Assembly: GCA_030704615.1 (NCBI GenBank)
Contig: CM060733.1
Span: 30,318,001 to 30,382,000, forward strand
Length of the DNA stretch: 64,000 nt
Direction of reading: 5' to 3'
DNA from: Takakia lepidozioides
Taxonomy: Eukaryota > Streptophyta > Takakiopsida > Takakiales > Takakiaceae
This document shows positions 1 through 11,642 of this stretch, one piece after another. Every line of letters begins with the position of its first letter. The stretch's first letter is position 1. The translations under genes and the position numbers were made by a program. The notes beneath the pieces are model-generated. The model did not search any database. It was not told the DNA's origin and worked only from the letters and a program-made list of their open reading frames with translations.

Positions 1-36
1 CCGCATTTCGAACGTGCTAGGGAGGGTATGAGTATC

Positions 37-1256
37 TTACGAGTTGAGGTCCGCCATGGCATTCTTGAGCAGGGAGGAGTCTGCCGCCTTCACCTTGAGG
101 ATGACACACTCCACCATGTAATGCCAGCCAATGTGCTTGGCATGGTTCTGCTTGATGTACTCCCACCAGGCGAGAAGTCGGTGATTCCCGTCCCACACAA
201 AGAACATTTTACCCGACATATGGCCGAAGTCGGGATCACCCTTCAGCGTCGCCTCGAATTCGTGGTTGCGAGTGTGCCAGTGGGTATCCCATGTTGACAA
301 TTCATCGGCAGTGGGTCCACGAGTTTCGCCGTCCTCATTCTCAATGGAAACGTAAAACGCTGCCGATCCCAGACGGTACCCTTCTCGAAATGCGAACTTG
401 AGCTTATCCACATCTCCGGGAAGGGCCTGCCTGACGATGGGAAGGGAGACCATGCGACAGAGTGGGATTCGAAGAGTCCGCTGGAATACCCTGCTGCCCA
501 GAACTCTGCCAATGCTACTGTGTGTCTCTTCCAACATTTTATCCGCTGCACTTTTGAAATCCTCCGGAGACATGTCTGTAGGTGCCGGTAGTGGCTGAGC
601 AGCTGGAGCATCCTCAACTGGAGCTGCACTCTGGGGCCTGTCTGTGGGCAATTCTGCCATTGCAGAGGCCTCCTCCGGGCCTGCTTGCTCATCGGTGGTG
701 AGGTCTTGCTGCGAAAGTTGAGCGGCAGCACCCTCCTCCGGTACCAAATCGAGATCAACGGTCGATCCCATTGCCTTCGCTGCAGCAGAGTCGGCCCCCA
801 ACATCTGCAGGCGGGAAATCCTCCAGGAACTGAGCTTCAGCTCGTGGAAGCGGTTTTGCGGGAGATTGTTCGCCCGTCGCCCTGATTGCCTTCTGCTTCC
901 TCATCCTTGCAGGTGAAGGTGTCTGCTGCAATTGAATCTGTCTTCTACCCTGCTGCTTCATTCGCGTTGGGGGGGGTGAATCGGCCTGAGCCGGTTCAGA
1001 AGCCAGTAGAGGGACGGGCTGCTTCTTCTTCGACTTTGCTGGAGAAGGGCCCGACCCCTGCTGGCGATTCTCCATGACCGAAGAACGCGAGTCGATCTCG
1101 CAGAGGGCTAGGCCCGGCAGGAATACCCGCGCTCGGGGATCGGGTGGGTGTACGTGCTGCAGCTAGCTCCTCGGACTCTTCCTGCGGCTCTTCGGATTCC
1201 TGCGATCCCTCCAGCACGTCCACCTTTCCTGTTAGGCATGCAAACATGTTCTGCAT
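37..1256 (-). pseudogene. Broken minus-strand gene with DGNHR-type (ParB/sulfiredoxin-like?) C-terminus
   Basis: Three overlapping minus-strand open stretches (996-1256, 755-1075, 37-804) read as one protein in three frames. The first two are acidic, then Pro/Gln/Lys-rich and probably disordered. The last 170 residues look globular, contain WDGNHRLLAWWEYI and end at a stop near position 37. A DGNHR motif in this setting recalls ParB/sulfiredoxin-fold proteins, but that is only a resemblance and I assign no function. The frame changes near 1075 and near 797 (beside a GGGGG run) could be short introns, decay or base-calling errors. The gene points away from the MULE to its right. The minus frame of 1318-1677 contains a basic, helical-looking stretch (RRKLRKLYFGRRPMPKGRKQ) that may be an upstream exon. 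Confidence 0.4.
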
Positions 1257-1864
1257 TCAAGTCTCCTAGCATTCAGTCTAAGAATTACAGAAGCAAAATG
1301 GGGGGTTCGGTGCTCGATCAGCTGCGCGCAGCCCGATCGCATGGAGCTCTCACTGGTGGTTGGGTTGCCTGAGTGGCCTGCTGCTCGGAGATGGCAATCT
1401 CCTCCTGTAGACGCATCTGCTTCCTCCCCTTCGGCATTGGCCTACGTCCGAAGTATAATTTCCGGAGCTTGCGACGAGGTCTCCTCGCTGGTGCACGAAC
1501 TCCCCCCCTCTCAAGTTCGAGCATAAGAAGAACAGAGAGAGGGAAAAGGGCCAAAGAGTGCAAGGGCGCGAGAGGGGTGACTGAGGAGACACGACAAAAG
1601 TAGATGAAACGGCGGTGATGCACCACTTGGGTTCGAAAGGGTTGGACGAAAGTGTCTCCTCGGGGAGTTTGCGTCATTACGAAATTCGAATCGTTGAGGG
1701 TACGCCTGCCGTCCGAAAAACAAACATCATTATCGAACGGTCAGGCCGCGCCGCCTCATGCCCCTTCAGTCAGATGGAGTGCCGACATGTGCAGCAATTT
1801 CGTTGCTCCACGTGTTCACATTTCAAGGTATTTCCGTCCCAGCGTCTGATCAGTTGGAGCGAAA
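1257..1864. other. Spacer between the DGNHR gene and the palindromic array
   Basis: Apart from the basic minus-strand stretch inside 1318-1500 I see no supported gene. The sequence from about 1790 leads directly into the palindromic array and already carries variants of its spacer words. Confidence 0.4.
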
Positions 1865-3528
1865 ATGCAAATGCGGCGCCGCATTTCCGTTAAGTACCAT
1901 CACGAATCTACACATCCGTACTTGTTGGAAGAAAATGCGGCACCGCATTTCCGTTCCACCTTCACATACCTTAGTTGTTGAACGGAAATACGGTGCCGCA
2001 TTTCCGTCCCACAGCTCCAAGTATGAGATTCAAAAGGGAAATGCGGCGCCGCATTTCCGTTCTGGAATGTCGAAAGGTGCGATTGGGACGGGAATGAGGC
2101 ACAACATTTCAGTTCCCGTGGTTCATGATTTTCAATGTGAACGGAAATGCGGTACCGCATTTCCGTTCCCACTTCACATCCGTTAGATGATGAATGGAAA
2201 TGCCGTGCCACATTTCCGTTCGGGAAAGTATAGAGGTCTCACCTGGACAGAAATGCGGTGCCGCATTTCCGGTTCGGAAAGTTTGAAGGTCTCACATGGA
2301 TGGAAATGCGGCTACTCATTTTCGTAGCACAGCTCCAGGCCCAATATACAAAACGGAAATGCGGCGCCGCATTTCCGTTCTAGAATGTCGGAAGGTGCGA
2401 CTCAAACGGAAATGCGGTGCCGGATTTCAGTTCCCGTTGCGCACGATTTTCAGTCAGAATGGAAATGCGGTACCGCATTTCCGTTCTGTAGAGTATTAAC
2501 GTCTGACGCTGGCGGAAATGCCGTGCCGCATTTTCGTTCCACAGCTCCATGCCTCACATACAAAACGGAAATGCGGCGCCGCATTTCCGTTTTGGAATGT
2601 CGGAAGGTGCGACTCCGACGGAAATGCGGTACCGCATTTCAGTTCCGAGGTTTCAGGATATTTCATCAGAACGGAAATGCGGTGCCGCATTTCCCTTTTG
2701 AATCTAATACATTCCGTTCTGGAATGTTGGGAGGTGCGACTCGGATGGAAATGCGTTGCCGCATTTCAGTTCCGACAGTTCACGATTTTCAGTCAGAACG
2801 GAAATGCGGTACCGCATTTCCGTTCTGGAATGTTGGTAGGTGCGACTCGGATGGAAATACGGTGCCGCATTTTAGTTCAGATGGTTCACGATTTTCAGTC
2901 AGAACGGAAATGCGTTGCCGCATTTCCGTTCTGGATAGTATGAATGTCTCAAGCGGTCGGAATTGCGCTGTATAAAGCTGTCGGAATCGCACTCGGCTCC
3001 ATGCATCAGATACAAAATGGAAATGCGGCGCCGCATTTCCGTTCTGGAATGTCGAAAAGTGCGACTCGGACGGAAATGCGGTGCCGCATTTCTGTTCCCG
3101 TTGTTCGTAAATCTCAATCAGAACGGAAATGCGGTACCGCATTTCCGTTCCACCTTCACATACCGTGCTTGTTGAATGAAAATGCGGTACCGCATTTCCG
3201 TTCTGGAGAGTATGAATGTATTTTAAGGACGGAAATGTGCTGCAGCATTTCAATCCCTCAGCTCCATGCATCAGATACAAAATGGAAATGCGGCGCCGCT
3301 TTTCCGTTCTGAAATGTCGGAAAAGTGCGACTCGGACGGAAATGCGGTGCCGCATTTCTGTTCCCGTTGTTCATAAATCTCAATCAGAACGGAAATGCGG
3401 TACCGCATTTCCGTTCTGGAGAGTATAAAGGTTTCCCCCGGACGGAAACTCGGTGCCGCATTTCCGTCGCTCTGGTGCATGTCCAAGATGCAATACGGAA
3501 ATGCGGCGCCGTATTTCCGTCCACCAGC
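1865..3528. repeat. 53-bp satellite array with a palindromic core and higher-order spacer register
   Basis: About 30 units, most exactly 53 bp apart: the GGAAAT start falls at 2302, 2355, 2408, 2461, 2514, 2567, 2620, 2673 and, after a 74-bp step, 2747, 2800, 2853, 2906. Each unit has a palindrome of about 23 bp, typically AAATGCGGCGCCGCATTT flanked by GG and CC, then a spacer of about 30 bp. Spacers fall into roughly five recurring classes and largely follow a fixed order. Two register slips occur (2690-2747 and 2930-3019). The array lies directly upstream of MULE1 and its palindrome recurs beyond that gene. Many reading frames cross the array in both strands because it is repetitive; I treat none as genes. 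Confidence 0.93.
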
Positions 3529-3947
3529 AATCGAAAGAATCACTCGGGACGGGAAATCTGGAACCTGAATGGGTTGCATTGTTCCGAAACAACACAATTG
3601 CGGCCAGTCTTGATGAGCACAACTTGGTTGTCTGACCGTTTTAACCAGCAGTCCTGGCACTTGTCAGTGCGAACGTTCCTGTCTGCACCGAGAATACTGC
3701 TGGATCCACCCTCAGGAGAAACTGTCAGGAGATGTTATTTCGTCGCCGAATCGGCCATCATTGTCATACTCACTGGCTATGGAATCAAACCTCCCACCTT
3801 CATGCATGTAGCTTGAAACAATACTTTCCACTTCAATGTGCGACTTCCAATCGTCGATGGACTCCGCAGATCCACTTAGATGGTGCTTGTGAGCCTTGGT
3901 CTGTCGCTATACTGAACCTCGCACTTGCCAACTCCGTGCGGTGTTCG

Positions 3948-4586
3948 ATGGCTCCGAATTCCTACGCTATAGTTAGCTGTCCTCCGCAACTTGGGAGAGC
4001 CTGGATCCCAAACGAGGGAGGACTTTGCAGAGTGACTGAAACTTACCTTTGTTCCAAATTCAAGCTCAAACCGGGCACAGTTTATTTGGAAGAAGAAAGG
4101 AAGGATGTTCCTGGACAGGTTGACGAGACCATTGTCGTGCTAGGTAACGACGGAGGTTGCGGAATCGAATGGCACGTTCCCCCGTCAGACACCATCCTGT
4201 ACCGAGCTGTGGGAATGCCCATTCCCTTTCCGAATCAGTCGCTGCCCACACCATCCACAAAGGAGTCCGGAAACCGAGAGGCGGCCACTGCCAACAGAGA
4301 GGTATGCAAAGATAATCATTCCCGACCTGGACCGTCAAGACCCTCCATAGCTTCTCGTGTGGACGTATTCGACATTTCCGACGAGGAAGATGATTGCATT
4401 GAGGTACCCATGTCCTCCACACGGTCGTTCAAATCCGGCATGGAGTCTCTGTAGGTGCTACGTATGTGCCCTCGAGCATAACTCCAACCCGGTCCATTGT
4501 GCAGCTCCTACGACAACATCACCTCGATGGTTCTCGCTCCGAGCTGGCTGCTCTCGACTATGCCAAATTCCCAGTCAGAAAGGTAG
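3948..4586 (+). pseudogene. MULE1 N-terminal coding region, frame-broken
   Basis: An open frame from ATG at 3948 runs to a stop after 4454 and looks globular, then becomes Ser/acidic-rich (DISDEEDDCIEV). From about 4442 the coherent reading continues one frame over (VPSSITPTRSIVQLLRQHHL) to a stop at 4584-4586, and then in the original frame class into the main transposase. The two switches near 4445 and 4583 may be indels or unrecognised short introns. I chose 3948 because the residues before it look unstructured. The region probably supplies the N-terminal part of the MULE1 protein. It has no family motif that I can name. Confidence 0.5.
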
Positions 4587-7551
4587 TTTCTGCCTCCCGA
4601 AGTCGATGGCAATGTCATCTTCGAGTTTCCACCTGTTTCTTCGTCAAAGAAAGCCTCCGGGATGTTAACAGACATGGATCGAAAGCATGACGGACACCCC
4701 TGGTGTGTGACGAAGACCAGTAGCACGAAAATTGCTGATGGTGTTCGTGTACGATATGTCCTCTGTGCGGGGAAGCTGAGGTGCCTCAATCCCACCTGCT
4801 TCCACTTTCTCTCCAAAGGAGGGCGGAGAAACGAGACGGATTGGACTGGCACAACGCATCATCCATTCATTGTCTCCAGCCAAGCTCCTGCGGGTTCTTT
4901 CAAGTGTGCACATTGCAAAGAACCACCAACGTGCATGTCCATGTGCAGAGCCAAGCAATACTACGTTATCCATTTGCTCCCGGACTTGACTAGAGCTTGC
5001 ATACACGTTGGGGTCCACTGCCACCCCTTGGCGAGAGGCAACATGCGTGAGGCTGTGCAGGAAGCACACGACATCATAAAAGAGGAGGTGAAATTGAGCC
5101 CCGGAGCCAGACCAAAGCAGATTCAGCTGAAGGCAGCTCACAAGATTGCTCTTGGCAAAATCATGTCTGAAGATGGTTCCGACCGAGAGCCCTTGACCGA
5201 AGACGAGATGCGTGACCTCTTGGAGTCCGTCTCGCACGTTTGTAGTCCGAATGTGCGGAATCACATCGTATCTTGCAAGCAGGAGTTCGGCAGGGGGTCG
5301 GACATGTACTCAATCCTGGAGGTGAAACGAATGACTGGATATGACTACATCCAAGGTAGCAGGTTTCCAGGGCAAGGCAGCGAATCCGATCGTTGTTACA
5401 TTTTCAAAATGTCGACGTGTGGGCCTGGGAGTGGAGTCGATTTGGTCACTCGCATGACAACTGGAAACTTGTCGAATGCTTGGGTGATGTTTGATCACAT
5501 CAAGCGAATTACAAACCATCAGTGGGTGACTATGGGTGCGCATGTTTATGACTATCACTCCAAGAGGCTCATGACAATTGCAATCTGCGAGATGAAAGGG
5601 GAGGACACACAGTCCGAGATGCATCTGTGGGAGGGCATAAACGAGCAGATGGCAAGGGCGGGATTGCCAGAGCCCAATTTCAGGGGATTCATGGCAGACA
5701 ACGCTCAGGCCAACTGGGCAGCGGTGCGGCGTGTGTACGGTGAGGACCCCAATGTTCCAATGGAGGGGAAAGAGAGATCCTGTGGATTCCATTGGATGCA
5801 GAGTCTATCCCACTACACTACCAAATTTGTTGCTAGCTCATTCCAGGCTGAACACCGTGTCCTTTGTACGGTGTGGAAGGATGCACCCACATTTGATGAC
5901 GCGGAGGTTAAGTTTGCTATCATCGAGGCTTGGTGGAACACGTCAGGTGCAGTGGAGACAACCAATCTGGGAGCATTGCACAGCTGGTTGGGGTGGTGGC
6001 ATTTTCGGTATCGACAGTTCGGACAGTACATGCGGGAGGTAGGCTGCTGTCAATTTCGTTCATTTGTCTTTCTGTTACGGACATTTCGATTGGTCCCTCA
6101 CCATTGTTTGTGTCCTTCTAGGAGCGGTGCTTGGATTCCGACACGGACATGCCGAACACGAATATGGCAGAATCGGTCCACTCCTCCTGGCGAGCGTCTT
6201 CTGCCGCACATCTGGTGGACGTAGTCACGGCCACAACGGAGGACATCGACAGAGCAATCATGCAGCAAGCCACGTACTACAAGTTCCTGAGCGGCAAACA
6301 ATGGGGCTTTGGGCCGGACAGGGAGGAATTGTTGGTACGAACAGCTTCGAGGTCCAAGAATCCAGTGAAATGGGCGACAGCATTGCGAGAGAAGATCAAA
6401 GGGACGCCTCTGCACCGCAGAGGTGAACACCTAGAGGGGGACGTCCGGACTCGCCCTGTCAGGCGGAGGATTGAAGAGGAACCCGGGTGCGAAGAGGATT
6501 CCTGGAGATCCGACAGGAACATTCGAACAGCACCTCGAGGTCCCGTCATGTTGCCGCACAATGTGTCGTCCAGCAGTGGAAGTCCAAGAAATTCCAGATC
6601 GCCGTCGCCTTCAACCGGGGATTTCGTGCAACAAATTCCCACCGCTCCCTTGCCCCACATTCCGCCCGCTGTTATGCAGTATGGCCAAGCCATTGTGGAG
6701 ACGACTGTGTCTGCATCACAGTGGAGAATTGCTCGCACAAAGCCGTCGTTTCGAGGAAGGTGTTCCGCAATTCGTGTGGATACACGGCAACGTTGTTTAG
6801 AGATGATAAGGAGGAATCCAGATGGGGCTGTCCCTGCTCCTACTTTTACAGGAAGATTTGTCCATGCAAATTTGCGGAGGCGACAACCACCCAGTTCTGG
6901 TTCTGCAGGCACGACATTATGACTTGCGTGTATGGAAAGCCCAAGTACGACATACAAACAATGCCAGAGGCTCCCCCGGTGTGGCCGGTGGAACCAGGCT
7001 GCGATCTGAGTCAGGTTGAGACCGACGCCCTTACCGCCGCAGGATTTCGGATGGTGCAGCGCACTGACGTCCCCAGACAACCATTTCCGCTTCCACAGCC
7101 TCCACCACCGACCCCTGTGAGAGCAAGAACAATGGGACACGACAACTCTAAGCATCCTACACACCGTTGGGGGAAACCGAAGAGGCGGCGACCTCCCTCA
7201 AAAGTGAACGAGACAAGGATGGGGAATGCACTTCGGATGAACTGTACAATCCAGAGCTCGACAGAAGTGCCCCCACCAGGATTCGGGCGTGTGTATCAGA
7301 TGGCCACGGCGGGCTCAGCTGTTCGCAATGAGGTGTACACCATCACCATTTCAGAATTACCCACCTGCAATTGCACCGACTTCCAGATCATGGCGAACAA
7401 GGGGGCATCATACTGCCCTTGCAAGCATTTGTACTACGTGTACCTAAAGAGACTCCGTTGTAATTCCACAACTCATCACTTCATACATGCACCAGGGTTG
7501 AGCCCCCAGGAGGTTCACACTCTTCTGAATATGGATCCAGGGGACCAGTGA
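4587..7551 (+). CDS. MULE1: Mutator-like transposase with intron and C-terminal SWIM zinc finger
   Basis: Catalyses cut-and-paste movement of a Mutator-like element in the nucleus. Exon 1 runs to 6038 and carries a transposase core with FMADNAQANWAAVRRVYG (second catalytic Asp), then CGFHWMQSL, the Cys/His pair usual in MULEs. An 83-bp intron follows. Exon 2 starts at 6122 with NTNMAESVHSSW, where the third catalytic acid is expected. A frame change near 6700-6780 (splice or indel) leads to the last reading frame, which ends at 7551. That part has a Cys-rich block (GCPCSYFYRKICPCKF) and a SWIM motif, CNC followed about 15 residues later by CPCKHLYYVY. The first catalytic Asp is not obvious. 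Long open frames and a clean intron suggest it decayed recently or is still functional. Confidence 0.8.
6039..6121 (+). other. GT-AG intron in MULE1
   Basis: An 83-bp phase-0 intron: donor GAG/GTAGGC and acceptor CTTCTAG/GAG. Removing it keeps the reading frame and joins the HWMQSL-containing core to the AESVHSSW block, as in other MULE transposases. Confidence 0.8.
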
Positions 7552-7799
7552 GCTTGGCTTGCGGTCCACATACAATGGTACGCCCATCCTTTTCGGATAG
7601 TAGAACTGTACTGCTGCCAGTACCTCAGACTCTGGCCACAGAAAGGTCCGACATATGTCTTGCCTACCAGTAACCTGTTTTGATCGAACTAAGATATTAC
7701 TATATCGTTCACTTGTTTCCACGTGCATGTATTTTTGTATGTTGGAGGGTTCATGTTTTTCTGCTTTCCGAAAACTTGCTCTCCTCATTCGACCTCCGA
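7552..7799. other. MULE1 3' region, no gene seen
   Basis: No coding signal. It leads into palindrome variants of the kind found upstream of MULE1. Confidence 0.4.
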
Positions 7800-7925
7800 C
7801 AAGGAAATGCGGCGCCGAATTTCCAAGTATCGTCGTAGGTACCCCCAGAGGCGGCCTTCGCCAACACCAAACCGCTCCGAAATTTCGCACGTGCGAACCC
7901 TAATGCGGCACCCTATTTCCCAGTT
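7800..7925. repeat. Downstream copies of the MULE1-array palindrome
   Basis: Two degenerate copies flank about 80 bp of other sequence: GGAAATGCGGCGCCGAATTT at about 7803 and AATGCGGCACCCTATTTCC at about 7901. A further half-copy (GCCGCATTTCC) is near 8272. With the large array upstream, MULE1 is bracketed by the same palindrome family. Confidence 0.65.
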
Positions 7926-8139
7926 CAGTTGCAAACCTTTCCCGCCGAATACCCGAAGAAGACAGAATTGTGAAGTACTGCAGACTGTATTGGTGCAGAC
8001 TCCATTGGTTCAATCGCGGCAAAAGGGTCAGCTTCATTCCAATGTTAAGGCATGTAAAACCGCGGAATACTCTATACAGGCCAGTATGCGACGTCCTTTT
8101 GCAGTGGTATACTGGATTTCCCGTTGCACGGTCACTTAT

Positions 8140-8400
8140 TTCCATGAGCGGATCTAAAAAACCATGAGCGGACTTGTTACTGACGACATATCTTCGCCGC
8201 ATTACATGATCTGGAACGTCCAAAAACGGCAAGGTCAAATAAAAAACTATTATTTTAATACTTGTTTAATCTGCCGCATTTCCAAATTTGGAGGAGTCCG
8301 CTCATGAAATCCGCGTATCTTAGACTTCGGCTCACCGCTCATGCGGCTCATGCGGCTCATGGCTCATGGCTCATGGTTTCTGCTCATGAAATAGTAAACC
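8140..8400. repeat. GAGCGGA/TCCGCTC inverted words and GCTCATG tandem
   Basis: CATGAGCGGA occurs twice (about 8146 and 8163) and is answered by TCCGCTCATG at about 8297. GCGGCTCATG/GCTCATG then repeats five or six times at 8330-8390. It may be the distal end of the MULE1 element; no gene is visible. Confidence 0.5.
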
Positions 8401-8549
8401 TCCATGCGACAGGTAAACTATCATGTCCCATCTCATCGGGAACATGAAGGGAAACTGTTAATGGTACTTTTGGTTCGAGGGCAAGAACATGCTATGGAGA
8501 TTCCCAAAAGGAGTTCGGTACCTTCTCTATTAGAATTATTTCATGCTTC

Positions 8550-8725
8550 GACAACCAGCATGTAGCCCAGTGGTAATGGGCACATACCACGTTGGATGTG
8601 GTTGTGGGTTCAAACCACCGTCTGGTGTGTCATGAAGGTGTCCACCTTCCTGCTGGAAGGCAGTAGCCCTTCGGGGTCAAGTGACACCATAAGTTACGCT
8701 CCCTTCGGGAGGCGTCATATATATA
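8550..8725 (+). mobile_element. SINE with tRNA-type Pol III promoter
   Basis: A 176-bp insert flanked by a perfect 13-bp direct repeat (TATTTCATGCTTC at 8537-8549 and 8726-8738), inside gypsy-C integrase. It carries an A-box-like word (TAGCCCAGTGG), a B-box-like word (GGTTCAAACC) and ends in an (AT)n tail. Target duplication, internal promoter and simple tail together identify a SINE. A shortened relative lies at 62088-62166. Confidence 0.85.
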
Positions 8726-8738
8726 TATTTCATGCTTC

Positions 8739-9860
8739 ACTCTATGCTGCACATTTAGGGGTACACAAGACCGTCAAAAGGTTGCAAGAAAAATACTATT
8801 GGAAGGGCCTACATCAGGATGTATCGACCTTCATTCATCAGTGTGTGCCTTGTCAGACTAAAACCCTGCTACCTAGAACCCAAGCTCCTCTTCCACTTCA
8901 GCCAATCCCTATCACTGAATTCTTTGCTCGGGTTGGCCTTGATTTAGTCGGACCTCTCAAAACCACGGCCAAGGGCAATAGCTACTTTGCAGTAGCCACT
9001 GATTACCTGTCCAAATGGGTTGAGATCCGGCCTCTGGTTGCTAAGGATAACGATGAAGTGACACAATTCTTTTTTGATGAAGTTATACTTAGGCATGCAT
9101 GTCCTGCTGAGATACTAACTGACCAGGGGACCGAGTTTTGCAACCAATTGATGGAGGTCATTTGTTTCAACATTGGGGGTCAAGCATTGCTTGACTGCTC
9201 CCTATAATCCTCAGTGCAATGGGCTCACTGAAAGGTTTAATAAGACAATGTGCCAGCTCTTGGAAAAGAATGGGGCTCTGATATATGAGTGGGACATCAC
9301 CTTGCCTGTGCTTATCTTTGCTTATAGAACTTCAGTTCATGTTAGCATTCGATTTTCTCCTTTTGAATTATTGTATGGTAGAAAGGCTAGGACCCCGTTA
9401 CATGTCCCTGTCTTACAGGTGCAAGTGCATGAACCTCCCGATTGGGATCTGTTTTTGGAACAACTAACTGCTCACAGGTTGAGCTTGCGGGAGACTGCCA
9501 AGCACAACATTGCAGTGGCTCAGGTTGCCAAGGCTAAATACTACAACCGACGGGTGGTGTACTCTGAGAGTTTTGTCATCAGCTAGACCGTGTGTGTTCA
9601 TCTTCAACCTGGTTTCCAAGGCCAAGCTTCGAATTGATGGGCCCTATTTGATTGCAGGATACTTCCTGGCAGGCAATATCGTTTGTTACCTCAACATGCC
9701 TCCACTGCTACGCTCAAGGACACAGTTCATGTGTCTCAACTCGTCCCCTCTCGTTTGCAGTTCGACCTCACCTGTTTGAATGTTGAAAATCGACATGTGA
9801 TTCTCACACCTCGCAAGCGGCTTGCGACAGAGGACCCTGCTGCTGACGATTCTTAGCATA
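8739..9860 (+). pseudogene. gypsy-C integrase, frameshifted
   Basis: The frame 8739-9207 gives the zinc-binding HHCC part (HLGVHKTVKRLQEKYYWKGL ... CVPCQ) and the first two catalytic acids (VGLDLVGPL; ILTDQGTEF). A frame change near 9175 continues with NGLTERFNKTMCQLLEKNG (third acid) and PFELLYGRKARTPL, the usual end of the core. A third frame from about 9580 carries a basic C-terminal tail. The encoded enzyme would insert retrotransposon cDNA. At least two frame breaks and the SINE insertion make it non-functional. Confidence 0.8.
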
Positions 9861-11642
9861 GTGACAAATTGTTTTGGACTGGCTTTGTTTTGATTTGAGA
9901 TCACTTGCTGGTAGTGTAGCTGTTTTGTTGGCCTCATCACCATGCACTTGGGATTTTTCCAGTGATGTGGTTTTATCCTTCGCTCAACTTGCAGAGCAAG
10001 GTTTTCCTTGTCCTGGTTTTTTCATCCCACTTGCTTGAGGTCTTGCACTGGACATGTTTATTGCAGTAGCTCGCAGGAGCTCGCTTGCAAAGGCTTCACA
10101 TATGTGAAGGACCAGATTCCTCTCTAGTCTTTATTCCCCATCAATGAATGTTATGACTCTGCGGGGATGAAGGCGACTGTTACAATGGATGTGTCAGTGA
10201 TGAGCCTATAAACTTGTCTTATATTAACCGGTAGTAGTATATTAAGCAACAGCCTTGTTGGCGGCCTAGCTGTCACGACATCTGGATAACAATATGAGGA
10301 GCCAATGAGTGATAGCCATCTGGCCATGCAGATGAAGGATGAAAAGACTATTTAATCAAGGGGGACTTGAGCCCTGGTGTGCTGGTTTTGGAGTGTTCAT
10401 CTTTGTGTGTACCTGTGTGGATGAAAGTGTCTCAGTGTACGGTGTGTGATTAAGTCTGGGGAATCGTTCCTTAGGATCTGCAGTCCTCTAGAGTAAGATC
10501 CCTCATCCTATGCATAGCTATACTCCCCCTTTAAGCGCCTCCACCATAGAGGAAGGGAATCTCTGGTGGGCGCCAGAATCTGGCTTCACAGGGATGAAGC
10601 CCGATTACTTTATTATAAGTGGGGAAAAATGGTACACTTGGATGATAATGGTTTCACAATCTGGGTTGGACATAAAACCCTGACTGAAAAAATCACTGAG
10701 ATAAAAATCCAAATTCATACCTCTGATTATTTTCAGACCAAACCACCAGTACATGGCACATGCTCTCAGGAAAGGAAGTGAAAGTATCTACACTGTGAAG
10801 GGCCGGTGTCCCCTCTATGTTTCCATGGCTTTTCTGCAGCAAGGTTAGTTTTTCCTTGCTCTTTTAATTCAATTTACCCCTTTCTCTTAAAAAAGAAAAA
10901 AGAAAAAGAACAAGTGAAAGAATCATGGTTTGGAACACCAGAGTAACTTTGCCAATTGGCAAAGTGCCAAGAAATAGATGGGTGTAGTTCTCAGGTATTG
11001 GATCCCAGACTGGATAGCTTACTGACTGTCATCTGCTTCATTCTAATTTTGATATCCAACTCCTATTGGTTTATAGTGAGCTACTAATTAGCTATGCATC
11101 AGTTGAATAGTAGATCTAGTTCTGTTAACCAAGCAACCACAAGTGCAGTAGCAGAGGACATCATCAACTCGACGGCTGATTCCACAGTGCAGAGAGAAGG
11201 GGAACATCTGCCTACTAGATCTTGTGCCAACTAGGGTCTTAGATGGTATGCATAGTGCCAGCTAGGATAGTGTTCACTTGCGCAGGTGGACGATTTTGAA
11301 TAAGTAGGTTCCCGCCTATGGCTAGCTTCTTCTGGTCTCGCACCTTAAGGGATATGTATCAAGGCTGCTTTGCGATCTGTGACGTATGCTTTCAATTTGC
11401 TAGTTATCAGATAGAACAGACTGTGTTTGTATGTCCATTCAAAGCTGTGTCGAAGCACTACATATAGACTGCATGTTTCTATTTGTGCTTTAGGTTATGG
11501 GCCCACATACGTTGTTAAAGCAATGTGGAGTAGTGAATTATTACAGCATTCACACTGTAGAGAGCGGAAGCGTGGTAGTTCTTTGAAGTTTCTTGATCAA
11601 GAAAGTACTGTCTAGAGCGCTTGTGATTAAGACTCAGTAAAC
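9861..11642. other. Long region without a recognised gene
   Basis: No credible reading frame. It may contain LTR or leader sequence of gypsy-C or copia-P, but I could not pair LTR ends or place a primer-binding site. GGTGGGCGCCAGAATCTGG near 10565 vaguely resembles a TGGCGCC-type primer site. Confidence 0.35.

Larger units (their letters stand above)
8440..9860 (+). mobile_element. gypsy-C: truncated Ty3/gypsy retrotransposon, integrase part only
   Basis: Only the end of pol remains: the lead-in to integrase (8441-8537), the integrase, and a C-terminal segment to about 9860. A SINE interrupts it at 8550-8725. I find no LTR, gag, protease or reverse transcriptase, so it is a 5'-truncated fragment. 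It is not the same family as CV1, CV2 or gypsy-B. Confidence 0.75.

Noticed and set aside
1865-3528. CRISPR-like array: ~23-bp palindromic repeats with ~30-bp spacers at a fixed 53-bp period
   Set aside because: Spacers recur in about five classes rather than being unique, repeats vary, and the surroundings are plainly eukaryotic with introns and plant retrotransposons. It is a satellite.
1758-3816. Many overlapping long reading frames on both strands with EMRRRISV / GNAVPHFRS-type repeats
   Set aside because: They arise from translating the palindromic satellite in several frames; no start context or domain.
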